A stretch of 64,000 nt of DNA from positions 1,011,809,441-1,011,873,440 of the forward strand of contig OX336389.2 in the NCBI GenBank assembly GCA_946902985.2, given 5' to 3'. Positions 23,481 to 34,779 of the stretch are shown piece after piece. The translations under genes were made by a program, and so were the position numbers. Source of the stretch: Meconema thalassinum. Lineage: Eukaryota > Arthropoda > Insecta > Orthoptera > Tettigoniidae. Each line of letters opens with the position of its first letter. The stretch's first letter is position 1. Under the pieces are notes generated by a model. That model did not search any database, was not told the DNA's origin, and saw nothing but the letters and a program-made list of their open reading frames with translations.

Positions 23481-24540
23481 TATATAACTCAATGTTACGG
23501 GATTGTTCCTATGTATGTCAGGGGCGTATATACAATTTTTCGGGGGGGGGCTGACTATCCTGGAAAATTGTGAGTATTCTCAGGGGCTTGTCACCGCAAA
23601 ATATCCAGAAATATCAACCAATATCTTAGAGCATATAACTTTGTGTAATTATTTTAGATAAGATTCAAAGTTTATAGGCCTATAGCCTACAATTATTACT
23701 GGCAATACAAAAAAGTTGTTAAATACAACATAACACACAAATAACATGTTATACTTAATTAATTTTCCATTATGATCTATGGAGTATGAATGGCAAATAT
23801 CTAAATATTTGTCAATTTACTAAACAGAAAGGTAGGCAGTTTTTTTTTTCTTTTTCAAGTTAATAATTTATTTCTCAAAAGTACCGTACTGTGGAATTCA
23901 CAGTTTTGCCTCTCAAGGCTGAGTGTACCCCGTTCCAGCCCTCAGACTAGAATTACAATTTCTTGGTAGAGCCGGGAATCAAATTCGGACCTCCGGGGCG
24001 GCAGTCAAAAATGCTAGCCACTACACCACGAGGTAGTCTAATTTCAATCTTAATATTGTTTATAACTTAGCCAATAAGTTAAGATTAGGGTACAACCAAA
24101 TGTATAATTATTTTATGGTCTTACCAAAGCAACACTTTCTTCATTTTTATTAGCTTTTTTCGGGGGGGGGGCTGGAAACCCCTCAACATCCCTCTTATAT
24201 ACGCCCCTGAATGTCACCTAAGCGTTCATATACCATCCATCCGATTGCGATGAAATTTGGGTGAGTTGTTGTGTGCACTCCAGGAAGGTTTCTGGCTACA
24301 AATTATTTATGTAACACAAAGGAGCGAGGGACTTAACAGGAGCCCTAAAATCCCACGGTAGCCCAAGTGCACAATGTGTATACTTATCACCCCGCAATGC
24401 TAGGTGTGAGAATAGCTTGCTGATTCATTGCGAGGTGACATGATGAGACTGTCAGCAGCCCGCCGTGTTATTATTATCTTCCTTTCTGTCTTTGATTGGG
24501 TTTGCAACGCATGCCGGGTACAGCTAGTTAGCTTATAAAC
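23481..24540 (+). mobile_element. Helitron-like nonautonomous element, copy 2 (tandem)
   Basis: It starts GTATATATAACTCAATGTTA directly at the end of copy 1 and ends GCCGGGTACAGCTAGTTA at about 24540. After removal of the 693-bp insertion at 23518-24210 it aligns with copy 1 along its length (for example GCGTTCATATACCATCC and GGGTGAGTTGTTGTGTGCAC). Head-to-tail copies are a known habit of rolling-circle transposons. Confidence 0.6.
23518..24210. mobile_element. 693-bp element with TCAGGGGCGTATATA ends
   Basis: The inverted ends are TCAGGGGCGTATATA on the left and TATATACGCCCCTGA on the right, with G-rich subterminal tracts on both sides. It is flanked by ATG (23515-23517) and ATG (24211-24213), a 3-bp target duplication. 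The Helitron-like sequence reads on across the junction once the insertion is removed, so this is an empty-site proof. It contains a reverse-oriented tRNA-like SINE head (about 23960-24035) and no coding. Superfamily not determined. Confidence 0.65.
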
Positions 24541-26204
24541 ATTAGTTGTCTAACATCATATAAAATAAAACCTCGGTGAGTAAGGGTGTCGCCTTGTTTG
24601 TTAATTTTACGAACAGCGATTTTTCGCTCCTGCCTTTTCATATTAACCTTTAATGCCAGTTTGAAAAGCTCAAAACAAAACGCATTTCCGACACATACAG
24701 TAGTAACTTAAACATGGGTGTTGTAGTCAAGTGCGCGTAGATACAGAGAACGGCACATACAAGATAGTTCAAGTAACGCCACCTACTGTCGACCAAAATA
24801 TTATGTGCACTCGAATTTGAAGGTTGTTTGTGAAGTAGCCAATAGACCTACATAAAATCGAATAACATCATCATTTTCATCGTTCTATTTTACGTTAGTT
24901 CATGTAGGTTTGGAATTTAAACTTATATTTTAATATTTTTTATCGCAGTTGAAACACAATAAGTGCCTGTTTTTAAGCGTGTTTCAAAAGCGTCACATTT
25001 AAGAATTATCATCTCACAAACCCGTCCAGATCGAATCCGAATGTTAACACGATATGCATTGGAATGTTGTATAACTGGTTTATTAATTTCAAAATGTTGT
25101 GTGTTCAAGAACGAAAGTTATCATTTTTGTAAGGTAACTTTTTCTCGGCTCGGAGTCGTTGGAAAATGTAGTTCTTGGTTGCGTTGTAATCCTTATACAT
25201 CAAAAGGTTGTGCTGTATGACTGCGAAATACGTAAATTAATTCACTTATTTTATATCGGTTTGTATTTGTACGGGGAATTAAGACATGGTTCACCAGCTA
25301 GCCGCTCCGGGAAATGCTGTACAGCGTTGCTGATATGGAGCCCATCACTTCCGAGCGAGGCGCGCCATGACGCGTGATGGAGCCCATCATGGCAACGTTC
25401 TACAAATACGACAATCTTTCCACATGTGAGACTCCTAATATTCACCTTAATTTATTCCTGATCATCCTTGATGTCGGAAATATGCTTCAAAAATACTTCA
25501 TTAACACAACTATTAAATTATCCAACACGTAAAGTAGCTCTCAATAGCTGTTAATAATACTCCACACATTCTCAAAAATTCATACATGTTTATACAAATA
25601 CTGTATCGTAAAATATCGTGGTTCATAATTGACACAAATGTCGAAGTGTTATAGTCTACTTCCATAAAAAAACTGTAATAATAATTTCGTAATTATATGT
25701 TCGAATTATTGCATTCATAAATTCTCAAAATGTCATTCTGTTTTATGACGAAAAATATTTTATACATACGTGAGCTTCATATCTCATTTATACTTCATTT
25801 CGTTATAATCTCATAGCTCATAAATATATCTCACAAGATATTATAAATTTATTCCTGTTAAAGAATTAATTCAGATTCGCATAAATAACTCAAAGATGGG
25901 ATCTCCCCTAAAGAAATTCGTATGAGACTACATCATGGAGAAATGCCTAGTATGAGTAGAATACAACTAATCCATTAGAATCACATGGAATCAAAACAGG
26001 AGTATTCCAAAAAAGAATTATGAAAGTCGAAAACTGAACGAACTGTATCTCAATCAAAATGTATATACTCAAAAATGTAATGCAAAAATGTTGGCTGTAA
26101 TTGCCCAATCCAAAAACCAGAATTGTCCACTTCGAATATGTTACTAGACTTCCATGTCTATAATAAGCTTGACGAAAAATATACAGTCATTTAAAATGTT
26201 GTAT
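24541..26204. other. unassigned AT-rich DNA
   Basis: I see no gene, RNA or element border. The stretch 25280-25400 is locally GC-rich (CGAGCGAGGCGCGCCATGAC) but has no recognisable feature. Confidence 0.3.
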
Positions 26205-28599
26205 TGAACCCTTCAGAAAAGCAGTGTTTAATGTAAGAAATCTTAATCAAGGGGTCGCGCTCAGTTCCTATGTGATGTTTACGTTCGCCAAACAACATGC
26301 TCTACTGAGGTAAGGGTCATAGGATATAAACTATAAATAAGAAAGAAAGGTGACAAGATGTAAAATAATAACATGATATAATGACTAATAGTGCATAAAA
26401 AGAAATAAACAACAATAAAAATATAAAACAATCCTCCCTGAATTTCCCATGATAGGAATATCTATAAAATTTGAGGAGTCAGACGGATCTCCCCTTTATT
26501 TTAAAATGTGGATCCTGGTTCCACTACCTTGCAATTTGGGTTTTATGTGCGCGTAATGACTAACTACGAGGAATGAGTACTTTGGATGACTGTTCGTTTA
26601 CAACGGGTTAACAGCCACGATGCTTACGAACAATCATCTCGTAAATCAACGTTTATGGATATGGAACATGACATTAAATAAAACCCTTAAAAAGTAATGC
26701 TGACACACGCACAACAAATCTACTATTTACAGGAATCTCTCTGGGGACCCTCATTAGCGCGAAGACGCACTTGACTTTGAGCTGCCAACACGGGCCAAAT
26801 TGCTCAACACAAACAAGGAAATACAGCAAGCATGTGACTCACGGGTCACTGAATAAAATATAAACATGGAATAAACCAACAACAACAAAAGCCTGACTGG
26901 CTGACATTACTTTATATGAACAAAACTGCATGTTAAGCTAACGCTTCGGAGATTATCGTGATTCGTAGGCAACTCCCATTTATTTAAACAATTTTTATCA
27001 TTGATCAGTTCTTATTCTGTATTTAAAGTTATTACTGAGCCACACAGGCACTCTCCACTAATGACCTGGCTGGCAATCCTCAGTCCGTCTTGTGCAACAT
27101 CTCCCCTCTTCCTCAATCACCTGCCATTGTCCCACTCCAGTGTGTATAAATACCTGACCAGCTGTGCCGTTATCTCAAGGAATCAACAGCAACAAACTCA
27201 ACCACTTCAAAATATGGTCAGACATTAATCAAAATATCCAGAATTGCCCTCGCGAGGTCACAATCTGGATTTGTCATCAAGCTGCCAGAAATCAGTCTAC
27301 GCTGAAATTCCCGCTTGTAATGACACAAAAAACACACACTCACACACGCACATCTGGGAATGACAATACGTATATTCACACAGATCGGCTGAATGGATGC
27401 TCGCCAACAATTAAAATAATATAAAACCTACGATAGAGCTGACTGCTCTTCGTCACAAATCACATTGCTCCAAAGGAAATAATCTCATTGAATCTGATCA
27501 ATAATAAAACAAAAGAAATTAATTACCCTCCAATCTACTGTATAACTATTTTACTTCAGTCCTACTTCTGAAACACCACATATCTCCGAGAGACGTTTTT
27601 AACCGCATCGCGTAACATATTCAAACTCGGCCGTTCACATAGCTACGTTAGTTAAAACAACAAACAAGAAAAGAACCTTCTACTAAATATATATGCGAGC
27701 TGTTTCCATGCAAAAGGTGTGTCAGACCAAAACTAAATAGACTACGTTAATCACACAAGCAAATTATTTACAAAACAAGATATGTCCCATACACCATAAG
27801 TTAATTTATCAGATAATGATAAATATTATTCTGTACTCATCCTCAGCCAGCCATCCGTCAAAGAACATCTGCAGCCATTTCCCAACTGGATTCTTCTTCT
27901 CTCATCTCAACCATCTTGACGGAGTCTTGATATTTCCAGGCTTCCTCCATGGTCAATGATGTCATCTCTCGTGCTGATTCAAAAATTAAATTATTATACA
28001 CTTGATGTCTGACTACTAAATTCGCCGTTCGGGTACTTCTTTCCCCAAAGCAGTCTATTGGCGAATTATCGAAGATACTGCCCCTACAAATATAGTACTG
28101 TGACTATCTAACACTGAATTTAACACTTTTAATAATAATTTCTGTGTCCTCCACTGACACACAAAATAACAGCCTCCGTCCTCAGACGAACCAAAGTAAT
28201 AAGCGTGCCCTCGACACACCAAAGTATAATAAGCTTACGTCCGTAGACGCACAGAATAATAATAAGCAAAGTCTTGGCTCTTCACACCACTTATAAATGA
28301 ACTGGCCCTAGGTCTTGATAGAGGGGGAATTTATACAAAAATTTCTCGAAATAATGATGGTACAGGAATGAAATAAATATCACTGAACTCGAAAAATCGC
28401 GCAGGTCAAGAATATGCCCATTAATCCTAGAATCGATCGTAGAGATTTTGTCTAGGCGATCTCCCGCGTGAATGCTAGCCGAGCGTGCCCACGCTAGACC
28501 TGCCGCGCTAAATAGGCATTCTTCTCTCATTGGATCCCACATTTTCTGTAATTTGGCGGTTTTAGCAGATCTTGGCGTCGTAGGAATGTCTATTTTCCA
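26205..28599 (-). repeat. left long direct repeat (3' LTR plus end of pol)
   Basis: It begins TGAACCCTTCAG at 26205 on the plus strand, giving CA at the coding-strand end. Its other border, near 28599, lies inside the pol frame, so the last ~103 pol codons are part of the repeat. A true LTR is expected to start after a polypurine tract and outside the integrase gene, so the LTR proper may be shorter (from about 28290 downward). Confidence 0.7.
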
Positions 28600-31500
28600 C
28601 GATCTTACTGGATACTCGTTTTTGTGTAGGACCATAGGGATCTGTCCTGTTGACTCGTGTCTGGTAGAATTCATGCATGTCTCTACATCCTTGATTTTAT
28701 CCACCCATCTGTGATGTTCATTTGGAATGAAGATTCTCAAATATGAAGTTACACATTTAATTGCTCTCTCACTTGGATTTGCTTGAGCATGTCGGATACT
28801 GCTTAAAATGTGTTTTATACCCATGTCCTCCATACCTTTCTTGAATTCGGCGCTTGTGAAATAGCTGCCATGATCTGATAATATAAATTCTGGTTTTCCA
28901 AGGATTGGAATAACTCTATTCCGAATACGACTGAGTACCTGTTTTGAAGTAGTTTTCTGAATGGGGCATAATACGACAAACTTAGAAAATACATCAATGC
29001 ATACTAATAAGTGTCGGCAACCTCGCCTTCCCTTCGGGATTGGACCGAAACAGTCGAGTGCCAGTAGCTCGCATGGTTTTTGAGGTAGCAAAGGTCTAGG
29101 ATACTGCCTCATTAAATAATTATTGGGCTTTGTCCTCTGACACGGATCACAAGTTGTAATGACGTCACATATAGTTGTTCTCATACGTGGCCATGTAAAT
29201 GTCTCTCCTACAGTCGCTTCGCACTTGTCTACGCCCACGTGACCGTAACTTTCGTGCGTATGCCATGGCAATCCTCGTTGTAAAGAAGCAGGTACTAATA
29301 TGCGTAACTTGGTGTGGTCATTATCTACCCATTTGTGCAGCAAATTGTTGACATAAACATATCTTCCTTCTTTGGCTTTCGCTTCTCGAAATGCAGGTGT
29401 TCCTGTAGGTAGTTGCTTTCTGAAGTATTGAATTAATAGCATCATCCATGGTTCCGCTTCTTGTTCTCGCTGTATCTCACGTAACTCCTCCAAGAATTCC
29501 CGGTCCTTCGGTGTTAACTCCAAGTGTTGTACCATCGCTGTTTCTTCATTATCAGGCTCTGGGTTCCTGCTGAGTGCATCCGGAATCACGTTCATCTTCC
29601 CTGGGCAACGTTCAATCTCAATGCTAAACTGCTGAATATATATAGACCAACGTGTCACACGTTCGCTTGCCATCGACGTCTTAAACAAGAATGTTAGTGC
29701 TTTATGATCAGTCCTGACAACAATAGGGTAGCCGTAAATTATTCGTTTCCATTGTTGTAGCGCATGAAGTATGGCCAACAGCTCTAGTTCCGTTACCGTA
29801 TAATTGCGCTCATGCTTACGCAATTTTCGGCTGACAAATGCCAAATATGTTTTATGCTGCAGGTTAGCTGGATCCTCTTGGTAGAGCATAGCACCTATAC
29901 CCACCAGTGAAGCATCCGCTTGGATTATAAATTTGTGCTTGAAATCTGGATATCCTAATTTAATGCAGTTTTCCAATAGCTGTTTTGTTGCTTGGAATGC
30001 CTTCTCACACTCCGCATTCCATAACCATTTATTATTTTTCTTTAGCATTTCCTGCATGGGGGCTACAGTCTCCGTATAACCTGGACAGTTTTCCTTAAAG
30101 AATCCCGTTACGCCTAAGAAAGCCCGAATGTGCTTGACTCTCGTTGGTGTAGGGAAATTCTTTATCGCTTCGATCTTAGCGGGATTTGGCTTCACTCCCT
30201 CCTTGTCAATGATGTGACCCAAATATAAGATCTCGCTCTTGAAGAAATGCGATTTCTTCAGGTTTACTTTGAAATTCGATGCATTCAGGTTGCCTAATAC
30301 TTTATCTAAATTCTCCATGTGAATTTCAATGTTGTCGGATGCCAGCAAAATGTCATCAATGTAGCGTACCGTCATCTCCTTAACTTCCTCGGTTAGATTC
30401 CGGTCCAGGGCTCGGATTAAGGCACAGCCCGCTGTTTTGACTCCAAAGGGCATTCGGACGAAGCAAAACGTTTGGTTATCGAATAAGAAGCCAGTTAGAA
30501 GCTGTGACTTCTCATCCAATTCAATATGGTGGAACGAGCTAGTCAGATCAACTGATGAATAAATGCTTTTGTTTTTAAAGCCTTTTAATACGTCTCTGAT
30601 AATTGCGCTCTGTCATACTCAGGAATAATGAGTCTCGTGTTTAGATTTCTGGCATCTAAACAAAGTCTAATAGATCCATTTGGTTTTGTGACTGCCAAAA
30701 TCGCATTTATATAAGGTGTCGGTGTCTTCCTTATCACTCCAGCTTGTAATATCTCATCTATAATGACCTTGACTTGACAACGATATTTTTCAGGAATTGG
30801 ATACAACCTACTTTTGAAAGGTGACCAGTCCTCGACTTGCATAGAATATTTGAAATTTAATATTTTCCCAGGTACTGTATCAAATACTGTTTTGTGCTTC
30901 CTTAAAATCTCTTCCAATTGCTTTCTGTGTTCACCCCCAAGTTGAATGTCATTGAGCCGCTCCTGTAGTAACTCTTCAAATTGTGCCTCACTGTCGTCTC
31001 CTTCCGTTAATAAAGACCATATCTCCTGGGATTCACTCTCCTCATCTAGTTCCACAACAGCTCCTTCTATGATGTTATCTTCTGCCTTTCGTACCTCCTC
31101 TTCCGTCTCTTCCGATATTGCTTCCAATGCCCAAGAATTTACATCTCTTCCGGTGGTGATTTCATCCATATGCAATCCCACATTCTTCAGCTGATCATAC
31201 TCTCTAAAACTGACAGTATTCTTGTGCAAATCTATCACTGCTTGATAGTCACAAATAAAATTTGCACCAAGAATTATATTGGAATTCATCTTTGCCATGA
31301 TAATGAATGTTTGCCCAAAAGTGTGTTCCAATATGTTCAGCTCTAAGTATGCCTGACGTTTACAAGTGACGGTGCGTTCAGGAATATCACCCCTCACTTT
31401 GAGCTGTGGTACGGGAATTACAGGAATATTTTGACTCCGTCCCAACTCTCGAACCAAGGCCTCCGATACCAGACTGATCTGTGACCCCGTATCCAATAAA

Positions 31501-31694
31501 CATCTTATATTAATTCCACCAATCCTTGCGTAAATAATGGGTAATTGCCTAATTTCATCGTTCCGTGGTTTCACCGTCTCCTCCAGGCAGTCTTCTGGCA
31601 AAGCAATCCATTCTTGTATGTTCGCTACTATCCATCCCTCTTCAACTTCCGACTGTTGCGTTTGTAGGCTGTCTTCTTTATCCAAATTTAACAT
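28291..31694 (-). pseudogene. pol: pol: protease, reverse transcriptase, RNase H, integrase (one frameshift)
   Basis: Polyprotein of the Ty3/gypsy element. The first frame (31694-30585, 369 codons) has the protease LLDTGSQISLV, with DTG at residues 68-70, and the start of RT near residues 330-355 (KPNGSIRLCLDARNLN). A frameshift at about 30590 breaks RT. The second frame (30519-28291, 742 codons) holds the RT active site YIDD at residues 53-56 and RNase H with Asp202, Glu245 and Asp271. The integrase zinc-binding region has His420/426 and Cys457/460, and the integrase DDE triad is Asp489, Asp549 and Glu584. All catalytic residues I can place are present. The C-terminal ~103 codons lie in the long repeat. 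Pol starts at an ATG that overlaps the end of gag. Confidence 0.85.
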
Positions 31695-34069
31695 TTTTTT
31701 TTAGCTCCAGTGCGACTCCCATCATCCGTTTGTCGCCGATGTCCTTGATATTCCTCTTGTCTCAGTAGACTTCCAGCTTCCTCAGTATGTGTATCAGGAT
31801 TCTTCATGTTCCCAATGGCTTTTTCCCATCTTCCTAGCTCTCCACCTTGACTAGCGTGTAATTCCTCTAGGTAATTTTGTGATTGAGCGTGCCTATCATC
31901 CCAGTCATTTCGATAATTTCGTGGCTCTCCTTGATTTTGGTCTCTTCTTCCTTTCCATCTTTGATTAGCATTGTAATCACCGTATCTTCCATAAGGCCTG
32001 TCATTTCTTCGATTTTCACGCCAATGTTGATATCCTCTCTGTTGATACCTATTGTTGTCTTGATATGATCTATTATTGTAGTTATTTTCGTTGCGCTGGT
32101 ATGGTCTGTTTTCTCCTTCTTCCTGGTTTCGCCTAGGTGTGGAAGTGCTTGTATTAGTGCCCTGCGTTTTAGTGTTTGCCTGCTTAGGTTTTATGACCTC
32201 TGTCGCATTGACTAACTCCAGCTGTCTTCCTCCTCTATAATGACTATGAGACGTAGTCTCATCTATCTGGCGTAATATCTGCTCTGCATGTAGGGCCGTA
32301 CTAACGTTCGCTGCGACTAGTACTTGTTGCACGTTGACTGGCAATTGCCTCGCTATTGTCATCACCAGATCCGCTTCATTTAAAGGGTAATCCAGGTCGC
32401 GAAATTTTAACATTTGCATGTTAAAGAAATCTGAGTATTTTGTTTGCTGGGTGGTTTGGTACTTTCTAGAGTAAAGCTCCATCCTTAGACTCTGTTGTGT
32501 TGCGGGCGACCAATATTTGCGCAGAAACGCCAATTGAAAATCTGACATGGTTCCAAATGTATATTTGAAGCTTAAAAACCATGTAAGGACATTTCCTGAT
32601 AAAAATCTCTCCATCATCCTCAATCTACGTGCTTCAGGTACCCCAGTGTCATTGAAATGGTCTTCAATCTCTTTGATAAAAGCTTTAGGTGTTACCCCTG
32701 AATTCTCCGTGTATTTCTGTGGTTTATAATCACTTGAGCGAATTACTTGGATAAGTTGTGTAGGCTGATGACCGTCTTGTGGTGTTGAGCTCCTATCGAT
32801 ATTCTTGCGAAACCCTTCCGTGTTTGTTGTTAATGGGCTCTCCGCCTGAGTCTGACTTCCTGCTGTGCTAGTACCCTCCGGGCTATTTGAGTCATCCTGC
32901 TTGTCTTTCAATGCTCCTGTTCTAAATATCGACGATTGCTCTAATGACCTGAGTTCGGCTTTAATGATCCTGTCCGTCTGTTCTTTAAGCTTGCTCTTCA
33001 TTTCTTGTTCTAATGCTTGAATACGAGTGTGACTTTTGCCTACTGTTTTAAGAATGGTGGATCTTTCCTCTTTAGAATCGATATTCATTCTTTTCCAATC
33101 TTTTCTTATCTGCTCTTTAATCGTGCTTACTTTCTCTTCAATCTGGCTTTTAGTGTCGTCTAAGGTACTCTTTAATTGCTCCTGATCCGCTTCTAGGCTT
33201 TTCCACTGCTCTGCTGATTTTATTTCGAGACGGTCCATATCTTTAATTATGCCGGATATATTCTCATCTACCGCTGATAATTGTTGTTGAATGACTTTGC
33301 CGCTCTTTTCCATCTCCATAAATCGTCCTTCTAACTTCTCCTGAGCTATCTTGACCTCGCTTGTATTCATAGTGCACGCTATTTCAATTTGCTCTAATTT
33401 AGCTAACACCGTTTCATCCAGAATGCTAAGTTTTTGATCAAAAATATTTTCCATTTTCTTAATCTGGTCTAATTGCTTTTCATTATTTTTACTCACATCT
33501 AGGGCCAGTAATATCATCTGTTGATTAGTGTGATCTTTCATCTCTGCGGTTAGCGTCTCTAACTGTGAATTGATAGTGTCATTAATTTCACATTTTAATA
33601 ACCTAGCTTGTTCCGCCTGATATTCATTCTGTTCAATTCTACTGTTATTTAATTGCGTCCGCAATGATTCACTTTGTTCGGATAATTTGTTTATCGACTC
33701 ACTTTGTTCTAACATAGTATCGTTTAATGCTTCACTTTGTTCGGATAACTTCGCGTTCAATGCTTCACTTTGTTCTACCATAGTATTGTTTATTTGCTCA
33801 GACAATTTCGCGTTTAATGCTTCACTTTGTTCTAACATACTAGTGTTTAATGATTGACTCTGTTCTGATAGTTTAGTGTTTATTTGTTCAGATAATTTTG
33901 TGTTCAATGATTGACTCTGTTCTGATAATTTAGCGTTTAATGCTTCACTTTGTTCTAACATACTATTGTTTCATGATTGACTCTGTTCCGCCAATTTAGT
34001 GTCCAACAATGCCTGTGTTCTCCTAGCTGCACTCTCAATGATTTCTTGAATCTGTTCAACCGTTGCCAT
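31688..34069 (-). CDS. gag: gag-like structural protein (one in-frame TGA)
   Basis: The likely start is the ATG at 34069-34067 (MATVEQIQEIIES). A TGA at 33973-33971 interrupts the frame near codon 33, and the remaining 757 codons are open. The N-terminal half is a predicted coiled coil. It starts with short repeats of the type LSEQSQSLN, LEQSEALNAK and continues as a long heptad-rich helix to about residue 340. A capsid-like region follows (about residues 440-560, with RRLRMMERFLSGNVLTWF and YSDFFNMQMLKF). The tail is rich in Asn, Arg, Tyr and Gly (YNNRSYQDNNRY) and has no CCHC knuckle. The coiled-coil gag and basic tail instead of zinc knuckles are notable for a gypsy-type element. The gene ends in an A9 run that overlaps the pol start. 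Confidence 0.75.
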
Positions 34070-34779
34070 ATTACACACTTTATATGAGACATTAGGGAAA
34101 TGGCATAAAGCAATGCCCTTTGACACACACATAAAATCCAATGCACATTTTAATTCCTTTACCCTACTCAGTTCATTTATTTTTTACATTTAATCCCACT
34201 AGTCGATTGCATCTCTGAGTAGTTCTAATTTTACTCAATTTAATTTTAAACCCAAACACATATTCAGTCATTAAATTGTTATCCTGATCTGATATTAACA
34301 CTGACTAATTAACAAAGTATTAATTGTCATTTAAGGCTACAGCCTCCTAACATTTTCACGAGTTTGACTTTCTAAACAAATCTAATTTTAACTTTAATCA
34401 TTGGGCGCCCGGTATCACATATATATTACCTTTTACTTTAATTCAATAGACAAAAACGTGAACCGTATTTTACTTTGCAAACTCCTGATTTTACTTTATA
34501 TTTCACACATTTGGCGGTATCCTCTTCGCCTCACTTACTTTTAATAAAATATCACTTCCCGGTGATTAAAATACTGTCATATCTGCCTGCACTTGCGGCA
34601 TGTCAGTTTTACTCAAATACGCCACTTAAATGTGTTCCAGCAGCGAACCAGCAATAAGATTACACCTTCATTGTTGCGTCAGTTTGAAAACCCAACTACG
34701 CTTACACTGACATGTGCAAAATCTTTGCCGTTACACCACAGTGAACCGCCCCACGCTTGGCCGCGCCAGTTTACTCCTA
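34070..34779 (-). other. 5' leader of the Ty3/gypsy element
   Basis: About 700 bases between the right long repeat and the gag start. A TGGCGCGGCC at about 34763 on the minus strand, 12 bases inside the repeat border, is the best candidate primer-binding site. No conserved frame is seen. Confidence 0.45.

Noticed and set aside
27001..27228. 75-codon frame repeated at 35574-35801
   Set aside because: Both copies are in the long repeats of the gypsy element, opposite to gag and pol, with no recognisable domain; duplicated because the repeat is duplicated.
28472..28714. Plus-strand frame within pol
   Set aside because: Antisense shadow of the pol C-terminus; partly repeated at 37042 for the same reason.
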